From assembly GCF_900110755.1 (NCBI RefSeq), contig NZ_FOFF01000013.1, forward strand, positions 104,192 through 168,191: DNA of 64,000 nt. The letters run 5' to 3'. The first letter of the stretch is position 1; every line of letters begins with the position of its first letter. Made by a program: the position numbers and the translations under genes. Source of the stretch: Streptomyces sp. yr375. GTDB lineage: Bacteria > Actinomycetota > Actinomycetes > Streptomycetales > Streptomycetaceae. Positions 17,018-25,564 of this stretch are shown here, piece after piece. The notes under the pieces are model-generated. The model ran no database searches and was not told the origin of the DNA. It saw only the letters and a program-made list of their open reading frames with translations.

Positions 17018-18150
17018 CCGACAACGAGAAGACCGCCCGGACCGCACCCGACACCGGCAGTGGTGCCGGCGGTGGTGCCGGCGGTGGTGCCGGCAGTGGT
17101 ACCGACGGTGATGAAGGGCTCGACGCCCGTCTCGTGGTCGACCGGGGCCGCTTCCGCCTCGACGTCACGCTGACGGCCGCGCCCGGTGACGTGGTCGCCC
17201 TGCTCGGCCCGAACGGCGCGGGCAAGACCACCGCCCTGCGCGCGCTGGCCGGTCTCGTCCCCCTCACGGAGGGGCACCTGCGGCTCGACGGCGACGCGCT
17301 GGAGCGTACGCCGCCCGAGTCCCGCCCGGTCGGTGTCGTCTTCCAGGACTATCTGCTCTTCCCCCACCTGAGCGCCCTGGACAACGTGGCCTTCGGCCCG
17401 CGCTGCCACGGCGCGGGGAAGGCGGCGGCCCGAGCGCAGGCCGCCGAGTGGCTGGCGCGGATGGGCCTCACCGAGCACGCGGCGGCGAAGCCGCGCCGTC
17501 TCTCCGGCGGCCAGGCCCAGCGCGTCGCGCTCGCCCGCGCCCTGGCCACCCACCCCCGGCTGCTGCTCCTCGACGAGCCCCTCGCCGCCCTCGACGCCCG
17601 CACCCGCCTCGACGTCCGCGCCCAACTCCGGCGTCATCTCGCCGACTTCGAGGCCGTCGCCGTACTCGTCACGCACGATCCGCTGGACGCCATGGTCCTG
17701 GCCGACCGGCTGGTCGTCGTCGAGGACGGGCACGTGGTGCAGGAGGGCACCCCGGGCGACATCGCGCGCCACCCGCGCACCGACTACATCGCCCACCTCG
17801 TCGGCCTCAACCTCTACCAGGGACGCGCCGACGGCCACACCGTACGACTCGACACCGGACCCGCGATCACCACCACCGAGATCCTCACCGGTCCGGTCTT
17901 CGTCACCTTCCCGCCGAGCGCGGTGACTCTGTACCGCGACCGGCCCACCGGCACCAGCGCCCGCAACCTCTGGCACTGCGAGGTGGCCGGCCTGGAGACC
18001 CACGGCGACCGCATCCGCGCCGACCTCACCGGTGAACTCCCCCTCGCCGCAGACCTCACGACGGTCGCCGCCGCCGAACTGGGCCTGCACCCGGGCGCCC
18101 CGGTCTGGGCCACGGTCAAGGCGGCCCAGACCCACGCCTACCCGGCCTGA
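17014..18150 (+). CDS. modC: Molybdate ABC transporter, ATPase with TOBE domain
   Basis: 378 residues; ATG overlaps the modB stop (ATGA). Walker A GPNGAGKTT (Lys71), Q-loop FQDYLLF, signature LSGGQAQRVALARAL, Walker B LLLLDEP and the switch His in VTHDP are intact. The C-terminal ~90 residues form the TOBE/Mop domain. An N-terminal extension of Gly-Ala-Ser repeats comes from a 12-bp tandem repeat and lies before the ATPase fold. Its stop is only 9 bp from the convergent kdpC stop. Confidence 0.95.
   Translation: MTDNEKTARTAPDTGSGAGGGAGGGAGSGTDGDEGLDARLVVDRGRFRLDVTLTAAPGDVVALLGPNGAGKTTALRALAGLVPLTEGHLRLDGDALERTPPESRPVGVVFQDYLLFPHLSALDNVAFGPRCHGAGKAAARAQAAEWLARMGLTEHAAAKPRRLSGGQAQRVALARALATHPRLLLLDEPLAALDARTRLDVRAQLRRHLADFEAVAVLVTHDPLDAMVLADRLVVVEDGHVVQEGTPGDIARHPRTDYIAHLVGLNLYQGRADGHTVRLDTGPAITTTEILTGPVFVTFPPSAVTLYRDRPTGTSARNLWHCEVAGLETHGDRIRADLTGELPLAADLTTVAAAELGLHPGAPVWATVKAAQTHAYPA
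17056..17103 (+). repeat. 12-bp tandem repeat (4 units) at the start of modC
   Basis: Four units of GGCRGTGGTGCC with single changes encode Gly-(Ser/Gly)-Gly-(Ala/Thr). The tract is in frame and probably an unstructured N-terminal extension. Confidence 0.85.
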
Positions 18151-18159
18151 CGGGCCGGA

Positions 18160-18834
18160 TCACGCCGCGCTCTTCGCCACAAGTCCCTTGAGCGCGATGT
18201 TGAGTTGGAGGACGTTGACGCGGGGTTCGCCGATGAAGCCGAGGGTGCGGCCGTCGGTGTGGGCGTCGACCAGTTCCCGCACCCGGGCGACGGACAGGCC
18301 GTTGCGCTGGGCGATCCGGTGGACCTGGAGGTCCGCGTACTGCGGGGAGATGTCCGGGTCCAGACCGGAACCGGAGGACGTCACCGCGTCGGCGGGCACG
18401 TCGGACGGCTTGACCGTGTAGCCGCCGACCGAGTTGTCCTTGATGACGGCCTTCTTGGCGGCGGTCACCCAGTCGATCAGGTCCTTGTTGTCACCGGACC
18501 GGTTCGTCGCGCCCGACAGGATCAACTTGTACTGCGTGTTCACGCCGTTGGTGCCCAGCCCGTTCTGCGGGCGTCCCTGGAACCACTTCAGGTCGGGCTC
18601 CGGAGTCTCCTGCCCCTTCTTCAACGGCAGGTTGTACGACTGCCCGATCAGGGAAGGGCCGACGACCCTGCCGTCCGCCCTGACCTCCGAGCCGTTCGCC
18701 TGGCCGGGGAAGACCGCTTGTGCGATGCCGGTGACGGCGAGCGGGTAGAGAATGCCCGTCACCACGGTCAGCACCAGCAGCGCGCGCAGGCCCGCCCCCA
18801 GCAACCGGGCCGTGTTCGTTACCGAGTTGTTCAT
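18160..18834 (-). CDS. kdpC: Potassium-transporting ATPase KdpC subunit (intact, orphaned)
   Basis: 224 residues from ATG 18834 (MNNSVTNTARLLGAGLRALL); a GTG 12 bp upstream is possible. A single N-terminal membrane anchor is followed by the KdpC periplasmic domain with GSLIGQ-like PSLIGQSYN, FQGRPQ, SGSGLDPDISPQYADLQVHRIA and the C-terminal GEPRVNVLQLNIAL. KdpC is an assembly partner of the KdpA channel and KdpB ATPase. Both of those are deleted in the adjacent remnant, so this copy has no local partners and is probably on the way to loss. Confidence 0.93.
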   Translation of the reverse strand: MNNSVTNTARLLGAGLRALLVLTVVTGILYPLAVTGIAQAVFPGQANGSEVRADGRVVGPSLIGQSYNLPLKKGQETPEPDLKWFQGRPQNGLGTNGVNTQYKLILSGATNRSGDNKDLIDWVTAAKKAVIKDNSVGGYTVKPSDVPADAVTSSGSGLDPDISPQYADLQVHRIAQRNGLSVARVRELVDAHTDGRTLGFIGEPRVNVLQLNIALKGLVAKSAA

Positions 18835-18858
18835 GGGGATCAGCACGCTTTCGAAGAG

Positions 18859-19533
18859 TTACAGCCCGGGGATGAGGGAGATGAGCAGGTCGATGAGTTT
18901 GATGCCGATGAAGGGGGCGATCAGGCCGCCGATGCCGTAGATCCCGAGGTTGCGGCGCAGCATCCGGTCGGCGCTCATCGGCCGGTAGCGCACCCCCCGC
19001 AGGGCGAGCGGCACCAGCGCGATGATGATCAGCGCGTTTGAAGATGACGGCGGACAGGATCGCGGAGTCCGGCGAGGACAGCGCGCGAACCCCCGCACCA
19101 CCGCGACGGCGATGCCGACGGCCGCCGACACGAAGTTCTGCACCGCGAACCCGGCCGTCTGCACGACATGGCCCACGGCCTGCTCGCCGTAGTAGGACTG
19201 CCAGTTGGTGTTCGTCACGAGCGACACGGCGGTGTTGAACGCCTGGTCCGGATCGATCGCGGAGAAGCCGAGCGAACCGGGCAGATGCCCTTGCAGCCGC
19301 TGGAGCAGATAGAGGAACAGGACGCTCACGGCCGAGAAGGCCAGCACCCCGCGCAGATACGCGGGCCAGCGCATCTCCGTGTTGGGGTCGGCTCCGATGC
19401 CCTTGTAGATCCACTTCTCGACACGCCAGTGCCTGTCGGAGGAGTAGAACCAGAAGAAGAGGTTCGAAATCGTTCGGACGGTCCGAGCAAAGCGCTTCTC
19501 CGGCGAGATCCGGCCACCGTTGACGGGTCCCAT
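18859..19533 (-). pseudogene. Fused kdpA-kdpB remnant
   Basis: The minus strand encodes ~125 residues of KdpA (from FYSSDRHWRVEKWIYKG through NTNWQSYYGEQAVGHVVQTAG to GIAVAVVRGFAR), followed directly by the end of KdpB (SSPDSAILSAVIF, then ALIIIALVPLALRGVRYRP to LIDLLISLIPGL). Missing are the KdpA N-terminus (normal start lost before FYSSD), its remaining ~400 residues, and about 600 residues of KdpB with all its ATPase motifs. An extra A near 19035 (TTCAAACGC where TTCAACGC is expected) also shifts the KdpB frame. One or more deletions of roughly 3 kb explain the junction. Confidence 0.9.
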
Positions 19534-19650
19534 ACGGCAGCCCGCACGCCCTTGACGCAACCCATACGTGAGGGGAGGGGAACGACTGCTTCCCCTCCCC
19601 TCACGCCCTCTTCTCACCCCTTCTTCACGAGCCCGGCCAGGGCCCGCCGC

Positions 19651-20115
19651 TCAGCCTTCCGTCAGGGTGATGTCCCGCTCCTGCGCCGCGTGGAAGTGGG
19701 GCAGGGGCAGGCCGCCCGCGGGGCGCAGCTCCATCAGCGTGGCCTCGACGTGGGCCGCGCCGGGGTCGAGGTCGTTCGGGGTGGCCTTGCCGGTGTTCAC
19801 CCAGGCGTGCTCGGCCCCGTCGCACACGGCACGGGTGCCGCCGATGCCGTGCTTGACGTCGTGGGACTTCTGGCCGACGGAGGAGCTGACGAGGACGGGA
19901 CCCGTGTTGCCGACGCAGCGGTAGGTGCCCGAGAGCGTCACGGTGCCGTCGTCGGCGATACGGCCCACCGGGTCGACGGTGACGGACTCCGACGGGACGG
20001 CGGCGGCGGTGGCGGTGACCGCGGGGGCGGCCAGCAGAAGCAGGGCGGCACCGGCGGCCATGGACAGAGCAGGGCGCAAAGACATGGTCGCGGTCGTGGA
20101 CATGGACGTGGACAT
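19651..20115 (-). CDS. Secreted DUF6299-like protein
   Basis: 154 residues from ATG 20115 with AGGAGG 7 nt upstream. A Sec signal peptide (hydrophobic AGAALLLLAAPAVTATAAA) is followed by a small beta-rich domain: SVTVDPVGRIADDGTVTLSGTYRC, then two Cys and an ending with LPLPHFHAAQERDITL. I recall this pattern as the DUF6299 family of Streptomyces secreted proteins. Function is unknown. The gene is divergent from the PaaX-like regulator. Confidence 0.75.
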   Translation of the reverse strand: MSTSMSTTATMSLRPALSMAAGAALLLLAAPAVTATAAAVPSESVTVDPVGRIADDGTVTLSGTYRCVGNTGPVLVSSSVGQKSHDVKHGIGGTRAVCDGAEHAWVNTGKATPNDLDPGAAHVEATLMELRPAGGLPLPHFHAAQERDITLTEG

Positions 20116-20273
20116 GGAAGAACCTCCTGTTGTGGGGGCTCCACTGGTACCGGGTGGGCGCGCCCGCGGCGGTGATCGTCACTCCTTCGGCGGCGAGTCC
20201 GCGCCCCGCGTCGACGAACCGTCCCGGAGTCCGTTGCACCGATGGTGACCAGCAGCGATACCGAAGAACTAAG

Positions 20274-21095
20274 ATGATCAACGTGTCCGACCAGCCCGCA
20301 CCCCGGTCTCTCATCGTCACGCTCTACGGCGCGTACGGCCGCTTCGCGCCGGGCCCGGTGCCCGTCGCCGAGCTGATCCGGCTGCTCGCCGCGGCCGGCG
20401 TCGACGCGCCCTCCGTACGCTCCTCGGTGTCCCGGCTGAAGCGGCGCGGACTGCTGCTGCCCGCCCGTACGGCGCAGGGCGCGGCCGGGTACGAACTCTC
20501 CGACGAGGCACGGCAGTTGCTCGACGACGGCGACCGGCGCATCTACGCCACGGCGCCCCCCGCGGACGAGGGCTGGGTGCTGGCGGTGTTCTCGGTCCCG
20601 GAGTCGGAGCGGCAGAAGCGGCACGTGCTGCGGTCGCGGCTCGCGGGTCTGGGCTTCGGTACGGCGACTCCGGGCGTGTGGATCGCCCCGGCGCGGCTGT
20701 ACGACGAGACCCGGCACACTCTCCGGCGGCTGCACCTCGACCCGTACGTCGACCTCTTCCGCGGCGAGCACCTCGGCTTCGCGCCGACCGCCGAGGCCGT
20801 CGCCCGCTGGTGGGACCTGGCGGCGATCGCCAAGGAGCACGAGACGTTCCTCGACCGCCACGCGCACGTCCTGCACGCCTGGCAGCAGCGGCCGGACACC
20901 CCGCCGGAGGAGGCCTACCGCGACTACCTCCTGGCCCTGGACTCCTGGCGCCACCTGCCCTACACCGACCCCGGCCTGCCCGCCCGCCTGCTGCCGCAGG
21001 ACTGGCCGGGAACCCGCTCGGCGGCGGTGTTCCACGAGCTGCACGAGCGGCTGCGCGACGCGGGGGCGGAGTTCGCCGGGGTCCGCGTTCCCTGA
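20274..21095 (+). CDS. PaaX-family transcriptional regulator
   Basis: 273 residues. An N-terminal winged helix (RSLIVTLYGAYGRF...PSVRSSVSRLKRRGLL) and the PaaX central/C-terminal domains (WVLAVFSVPESERQKRHVLRSRLAGLGFGTATPGVWIAP, and an ending with WRHLPYTDPGLPARLLPQDWPG) are clear. The family founder represses phenylacetate catabolism, but many Streptomyces members control unrelated pathways and no aromatic genes are present here. There is no strong ribosome site; GTG 20283 is another possible start. Confidence 0.88.
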   Translation: MINVSDQPAPRSLIVTLYGAYGRFAPGPVPVAELIRLLAAAGVDAPSVRSSVSRLKRRGLLLPARTAQGAAGYELSDEARQLLDDGDRRIYATAPPADEGWVLAVFSVPESERQKRHVLRSRLAGLGFGTATPGVWIAPARLYDETRHTLRRLHLDPYVDLFRGEHLGFAPTAEAVARWWDLAAIAKEHETFLDRHAHVLHAWQQRPDTPPEEAYRDYLLALDSWRHLPYTDPGLPARLLPQDWPGTRSAAVFHELHERLRDAGAEFAGVRVP

Positions 21096-21328
21096 GGTCG
21101 GCGGGTCTACAGGTGGGCGGGTCGGCGGCAGGTCGGCGCACGACATGGTCCCGTCACACACGTCACCGGTCGTCAATAAGCCGGTAACAACGGGATCAGG
21201 TGCGCGAGGGGGACCGTTGGTCCGGGTAAGCGGCCGGTAGCGGGATCGAGAGTCCCGTACGGCGACCACCGGGCGTCTGTGCCGGAGGCCGCCGCTACCA
21301 TTCATAAAGTTGAAAGCAGGACCGACCG

Positions 21329-21814
21329 ATGCCGATCACGGGGACCTGCGCCATGAACGGACTCGCCTTGCACGAACGCCCCTCCGACGCCGCCTCCTCC
21401 TGGCGTATCGCACTGCCGCACTCCGCCGCGGCCGTGCCGGTGGCCCGCGCGCTGGTCCGTACGGCGCTGGCGGAGCTGGAGCACGCGGCGGACAGCGACA
21501 CCGCGGAGCTGCTCACCGCCGAGCTGGTGGCGAACGCCGTGGAGCACACCACCGGGGACGACCCGATAGAGCTGGTGGTGGAGCTGCGGCCGACCGGCTG
21601 CCAGGTCGAGGTGCACGACCCCGACCCGGTGCCGCCCGGCGACCTCACCCGCCCGTGCGGCGAGACGCCCGACCCCTGGCAGGAGCACGGCCGCGGACTG
21701 CTGCTGATCCGCGCCCTCAGCTCGTCCTGCGGACACCGGCCCACGGACCGCGGCAAGGCGGTGTGGTTCAGGCTGGCCGCCGTCCCACCGCAGTGGCGCC
21801 CGCGTCACGTGTGA
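21329..21814 (+). CDS. Small ATP-binding protein (anti-sigma/SpoIIAB-like kinase fold)
   Basis: 161 residues; Met9 is an alternative start. It consists only of a GHKL ATPase domain: N-box ELLTAELVANAVEHT, G1-like VHDPDP and G2-like HGRGLLLIRALSS. These short proteins are abundant in Streptomyces and act as anti-sigma factors or their decoys. No anti-sigma antagonist or sigma factor lies next to it, so its partner is unknown. Confidence 0.85.
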   Translation: MPITGTCAMNGLALHERPSDAASSWRIALPHSAAAVPVARALVRTALAELEHAADSDTAELLTAELVANAVEHTTGDDPIELVVELRPTGCQVEVHDPDPVPPGDLTRPCGETPDPWQEHGRGLLLIRALSSSCGHRPTDRGKAVWFRLAAVPPQWRPRHV

Positions 21815-21852
21815 CGTGTGACGTGTGACGTTCGGCACGCCACCGAACAGAC

Positions 21853-21918
21853 GGGTCAGGGTCAGGGTCAGGGTCAGGGTCAGGGTCAGGGTCAGGGTCA
21901 GGGTCAGGGTCAGGGTCA
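21853..21918. repeat. Hexanucleotide GGGTCA tandem repeat (11 units)
   Basis: Eleven perfect GGGTCA copies fill the space between the convergent ATPase and ornithine carbamoyltransferase genes. The last unit supplies the TGA stop of the carbamoyltransferase on the minus strand. It resembles an interstitial telomere-like microsatellite in sequence only. Confidence 0.97.
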
Positions 21919-22923
21919 GGCCAGGGTCGCCACGAGTACGGCCTTGATGGTGTGCAGGCGGTTCTCCGCCTCGTCGAAGACGACCGAGTACTCCGACTCG
22001 AAGACCTCGTCGGTGACTTCGAGGGAGTCGAGGCCGTGGCTGTCGTATATGTCCTGGCCGACCTTCGTGCCCAGGTCGTGGAAGGCCGGCAGGCAGTGCA
22101 GGAACCGGACGTCCGGGTTGCCGGTCGCGCGCAGGACGTCCATCGTGACGGCGTACGGGGCGAGGGCGGTGATCCGCTCGTCCCAGACCGCCTTCGGCTC
22201 GCCCATGGAGACCCACACGTCGGTGGCGACGAAGTCGGCGCCGGCCACGCCCTCGGCGACGTCCTCGGTGAGCAGGACCCGGGCGCCCGAGACCTCGGCC
22301 AGCTCACGGGCCCGGGTGACGACCTCGTCGGCGGGCCAGTACGCCTTGGGCGCGACGATCCGGACGTCCATCCCGAGCAGCGCCCCGGTGACCAGGTAGG
22401 AGTTGCCCATGTTGAAGCGGGCGTCGCCGAGGTAGGCGAAGGCGATCCCGGTCAGCGGCTTGGCGCTGTGCTCGGTCATGGTGAGCACGTCGGCCAGCAT
22501 CTGGGTGGGGTGCCAGTCGTCGGTGAGCCCGTTGTAGACGGGGACCCCGGCGTACGCGGCGAGCTCCTCGACCTTCTGCTGGCTGGCGCCGCGGTACTCG
22601 ATGCCGTCGTACATCCGCCCCAGCACGCGCGCGGTGTCCTTCACGGACTCCTTGTGGCCGATCTGCGAACCCGCCGGGTCGAGATACGTGGTCGAGGCGC
22701 CCTGGTCGGCGGCGGCGACCTCGAACGCGCAGCGGGTGCGCGTCGAGGTCTTCTCGAAGATCAGCGCGATGTTCTTGCCGTGCAGATGCCGCGTCTCGGT
22801 CCCGGCCTTCTTGGCGGCCTTCAGCTCGGCGGCCAGCTCGATCAGGCCGCGCAGCTCCTGCGCCGTGAAGTCCAGCTCCTTGAGGAAGTGGCGCCCGGCG
22901 AGGGCGGTCGGGACAGTCGCCAT
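21916..22923 (-). CDS. argF: Ornithine carbamoyltransferase
   Basis: 335 residues from ATG 22923 (MATVPTALAGRHFLKELDF), with GGAG upstream. It has the carbamoyl-phosphate loop STRTR (60-64), the HPTQMLAD motif, SMG loop and HCLPAFHD ornithine-site cysteine. The next upstream gene is arginine deiminase, so this is probably the catabolic enzyme (arcB role) that splits citrulline into ornithine and carbamoyl phosphate; the biosynthetic arg cluster is not present. The stop codon lies in the hexanucleotide repeat. Confidence 0.95.
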   Translation of the reverse strand: MATVPTALAGRHFLKELDFTAQELRGLIELAAELKAAKKAGTETRHLHGKNIALIFEKTSTRTRCAFEVAAADQGASTTYLDPAGSQIGHKESVKDTARVLGRMYDGIEYRGASQQKVEELAAYAGVPVYNGLTDDWHPTQMLADVLTMTEHSAKPLTGIAFAYLGDARFNMGNSYLVTGALLGMDVRIVAPKAYWPADEVVTRARELAEVSGARVLLTEDVAEGVAGADFVATDVWVSMGEPKAVWDERITALAPYAVTMDVLRATGNPDVRFLHCLPAFHDLGTKVGQDIYDSHGLDSLEVTDEVFESEYSVVFDEAENRLHTIKAVLVATLA

Positions 22924-22976
22924 GGGGGCGCTCCAGAGGTACGAGAACAGGACAAGATGATGCGGGACCATGGAAG

Positions 22977-23003
22977 TCTATACGACGATCAGCATTTCTA
23001 TAC
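22977..23003. promoter_or_regulatory. Paired TCTATAC sites upstream of the carbamoyltransferase
   Basis: TCTATAC occurs at 22977-22983 and 22997-23003, exactly 20 bp apart, in an AT-rich patch 54-80 bp before the start. On the minus strand each reads GTATAGA, so they may be two -10 elements or two operator half sites on one face of the helix. The 20-bp spacing is close to that of tandem ArgR boxes, but the sequences do not match the ARG consensus I know. Confidence 0.4.
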
Positions 23004-23033
23004 AGCCCCCTGGAACACCCCGCACGGCCGGCG

Positions 23034-24257
23034 CTATACGGCCGCCCGTTCGACCGGGCAGCTCATGCAGCGCGGGCCGCCCCTCCCCCGGCCCAGCTCG
23101 CTGCCCGGGATCTCGATCACCTCGATGCCCTGTTTGCGCAGGTGGGTGTTTGTGGTGACGTTGCGCTCATAGGCGACGACGACACCGGGCTCCACGGCGA
23201 GGACGTTGCAGCCGTCGTCCCACTGCTCGCGTTCGGCGGCGTGCACGTCCTGGGTGGCGGTGAGCACGCGGATCTCGCTGAGGCCGAGTGCGGCGGCGAT
23301 CGCGCGGTGCATGTGCTCCGGGGGGTGGTCGGTGACCTTGAGCTCCTTCTCGCCGACGCCCGGTTCGATGGTGTACGACCGGAGCATGCCGAGGCCCGCG
23401 TACTGGGTGAAGACGTCGCCGTCGACCATCGTCATCACGGTGTCGAGGTGCATGAACGCGCGCCGCTTCGGCATGTCGAGGGCCACGATGGTCTCGGCGG
23501 ACCCCGCGGCGAACAGCTTGTGCGCGAGCATCTCGACGGCCTGCGGGGTGGTGCGCTCGCTCATGCCGATCAGTACGGCGCCGTTGCCGATGACGAGGAC
23601 GTCACCGCCCTCGATGGTGGACGGATAGTCGGCCTGCCCCTCGGACCAGACGTGGAACGTCTCGCCGCGGAAGAGCGGATGGTGCCGGTAGATCGCCTCG
23701 AAGTGGACGGTCTCGCGCTGCCGGGCCGGCCAGCGCATGGAGTTGATGGCGACGCCGTCGTAGATCCAGGCGGAGGTGTCGCGGGTGAAGAGGTGGTTGG
23801 GGAGCGGGTCGAGGAGGAAGTCGTCGAGGTCCATGACGTGGAAGCGCACGGACGTCGGCTCGGGATGCGCCTGCAGGAACTCCCGCTTGGTCATGCCGCC
23901 GACGAGCGCCTCCGCCAGTTCCGGGGCGGGGAGGGTCTCGAAGGCGGCGCGGAGGTGGTCGGTGGCGAGCACCCCGTACTCCTTCTCGTCGAAGACGCGG
24001 TCCAGGACGAGCCCTCTGGCCGCCGGGAGCGCCAGCGCCTCGGTGAGCAGGTCGCCGAAGAGGTGGACGGCGACGCCCCGGTCGCGCAGCACGTCGGCGA
24101 ACCCGTCGTGCTCGGCGCGCGCCCGGCGCACCCAGAGCACGTCGTCGAAGAGCAGCGCATCCTTGTTGCTGGGGGTGAGCCTCTTGAGCTCGAGATCCGG
24201 CCGGTGCAGGATGACGCGGCGCAGCCGCCCGGTCTCGGAGTCGACATGGAATCCCAT
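23034..24257 (-). CDS. arcA: Arginine deiminase
   Basis: 407 residues from ATG 24257 (MGFHVDSETGRLRRVILHRP). This enzyme converts arginine to citrulline and ammonia. Catalytic features are present: FTRDTSAWI, the EGGD motif, the His-Asp in FMHLDTVMTMVD and the nucleophile Cys at about residue 400 (MSCP). Together with the downstream carbamoyltransferase it forms two thirds of the arginine deiminase pathway. A carbamate kinase (arcC) is not found in the window, so ATP recovery may depend on another locus. A 12-bp tandem repeat lies just upstream. Confidence 0.95.
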   Translation of the reverse strand: MGFHVDSETGRLRRVILHRPDLELKRLTPSNKDALLFDDVLWVRRARAEHDGFADVLRDRGVAVHLFGDLLTEALALPAARGLVLDRVFDEKEYGVLATDHLRAAFETLPAPELAEALVGGMTKREFLQAHPEPTSVRFHVMDLDDFLLDPLPNHLFTRDTSAWIYDGVAINSMRWPARQRETVHFEAIYRHHPLFRGETFHVWSEGQADYPSTIEGGDVLVIGNGAVLIGMSERTTPQAVEMLAHKLFAAGSAETIVALDMPKRRAFMHLDTVMTMVDGDVFTQYAGLGMLRSYTIEPGVGEKELKVTDHPPEHMHRAIAAALGLSEIRVLTATQDVHAAEREQWDDGCNVLAVEPGVVVAYERNVTTNTHLRKQGIEVIEIPGSELGRGRGGPRCMSCPVERAAV

Positions 24258-24298
24258 GTCTCCATCCTGACCATCGGGGACCGACTTCACCCGCCGCC

Positions 24299-24346
24299 CG
24301 ACCGTTTCCGCGACCGTTTCTGCGACCGTTTCTGCGACCCCTTCCG
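24299..24346. repeat. 12-bp tandem repeat upstream of arginine deiminase
   Basis: Four units of CGACCGTTTCYG (the last degenerate) end 42 bp before the arcA start, in the divergent region shared with the SPFH gene. The position suits a multi-site operator, although simple repeat slippage is the other explanation. Confidence 0.85.
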
Positions 24347-24427
24347 CGCCTGCTCTTGTTTTCGTCCTCTTGACGACAACCACCCCACCCGATTATCGTC
24401 TCGCTGACGACAACGGAGGGATCACTC

Positions 24428-25564
24428 ATGGCCGACATCACCCGGCGGCTGGGCTGGCGTCATCTGCGCGGCGCACCGACGGCACACGTCCGCCACCACC
24501 GCTCGGGCAAGCTGGTGCACGACGGGCCGGGGCTCAGTTTCTGGTTCCGCTCGCTGAGCGCCGCGCTCTCCGAAGTGCCGGTGGACGACCGGGAGTTGGC
24601 GATGACCTTCCACGCCCGTACGGTCGACTTCCAGGACGTGGCGGTGCAGGCGACGGTGACCTACCGGATCAGCGACCCGGCCGTGGCCGCCGCCCGCCTC
24701 GACTTCTCCGTCGACCCGGACACCGGGGTGTGGCGCAGCGCGCCCCTGGAACAGCTCGGCACCCTGCTGACGGAGACCGCGCAGCAGCACGCCCTGGACG
24801 TCCTCGCGCGTACGTCGCTGTCGTCGGCGCTGGTGGACGGAGTGACGGCGGTGCGGGAGCGGGTCGCGGCGGGACTGGCGGCGGAGCCGCGGCTGCCGGC
24901 CACCGGCATCGAGATCGTGGCCGTCCGGGTCGTCGCGCTGCGCCCGGAGCCGGAGGTGGAGCGGGCGCTGCGGACCCCGGCGCGCGAGCAGATCCAGCAG
25001 GAGGCCGACCGGGCGACGTACGAACGGCGCGCGGTGGCCGTCGAGCGGGAGCGCGCCATCGCCGAGAACGAACTCGCCAGCCAGATCGAACTGGCCCGCC
25101 GCGAGGAGCAGTTGGTCGAGCAGCGCGGTACGAACGCCCGCCGGGAGGCCGAGGAGAACGCGGCCGCGGACAAGGTACGCGCGGAGGCGGAGGCAACGCG
25201 GACGGTACGGCTCGCGGATGCGGAGGCCGCCCGCTCGGTGAAACTGGCGGAGGCCGAGGCGCAGCGCTCGGAGCGGCTGACCCTGGCGGAGGCGTCGCGC
25301 ACGGTCCGGCTCGCGGAGGCGGAGGCCGCCCGGGTGGTCCAACTGGCCCGTGCCGAGGCGGAGTCGGCGCGTGAGGTCGGCGAGGCGCGGGCGCAGGCGC
25401 AGGCGGCGTGGCTGCGGGTGCACGGGGATGTCGACGTGGCGACCCTGCACGCTCTCACCGGGACGCGGCTCGCGGAGAACCTGCCGCACATCGACAGCGT
25501 GACGATCTCGCCGGACGTCCTGACCGGACTCCTGTCGCGGCTCGGCGCGGGGGACCGGGAGTGA
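24428..25564 (+). CDS. SPFH/band-7 domain protein with long coiled coil
   Basis: 378 residues. Residues ~25-185 form an SPFH (stomatin/flotillin-like) domain: VDDRELAMTFHARTVDFQDVAVQATVTYRISDP, then ALRTPAREQIQQEADRATYERR. It is followed by ~130 residues of heptad-rich Ala/Glu/Arg coiled coil with near repeats of RLAEAEAARxVxLAEAEA, then a small C-terminal domain. There is no membrane helix. SPFH proteins scaffold membrane microdomains or regulate proteases. Its stop overlaps the start of the NAD-kinase-like gene (GTGA), so the two products are likely to act together. Confidence 0.88.
   Translation: MADITRRLGWRHLRGAPTAHVRHHRSGKLVHDGPGLSFWFRSLSAALSEVPVDDRELAMTFHARTVDFQDVAVQATVTYRISDPAVAAARLDFSVDPDTGVWRSAPLEQLGTLLTETAQQHALDVLARTSLSSALVDGVTAVRERVAAGLAAEPRLPATGIEIVAVRVVALRPEPEVERALRTPAREQIQQEADRATYERRAVAVERERAIAENELASQIELARREEQLVEQRGTNARREAEENAAADKVRAEAEATRTVRLADAEAARSVKLAEAEAQRSERLTLAEASRTVRLAEAEAARVVQLARAEAESAREVGEARAQAQAAWLRVHGDVDVATLHALTGTRLAENLPHIDSVTISPDVLTGLLSRLGAGDRE

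Noticed and set aside
18160..18834. kdpC as part of a working pump
   Set aside because: The adjoining KdpA and KdpB are deleted, so a functional KdpFABC complex cannot be made from this locus.
21853..21918. Hexamer array considered as a CRISPR or telomere repeat
   Set aside because: No spacers exist and Streptomyces telomeres are palindromic, not hexameric; it is a simple microsatellite.
24299..24346. Repeat upstream of arcA read as an N-terminal extension of arginine deiminase
   Set aside because: The in-frame extension would be a low-complexity AETV repeat ahead of the conserved MGFHVDSETG start, which is the family's normal beginning.
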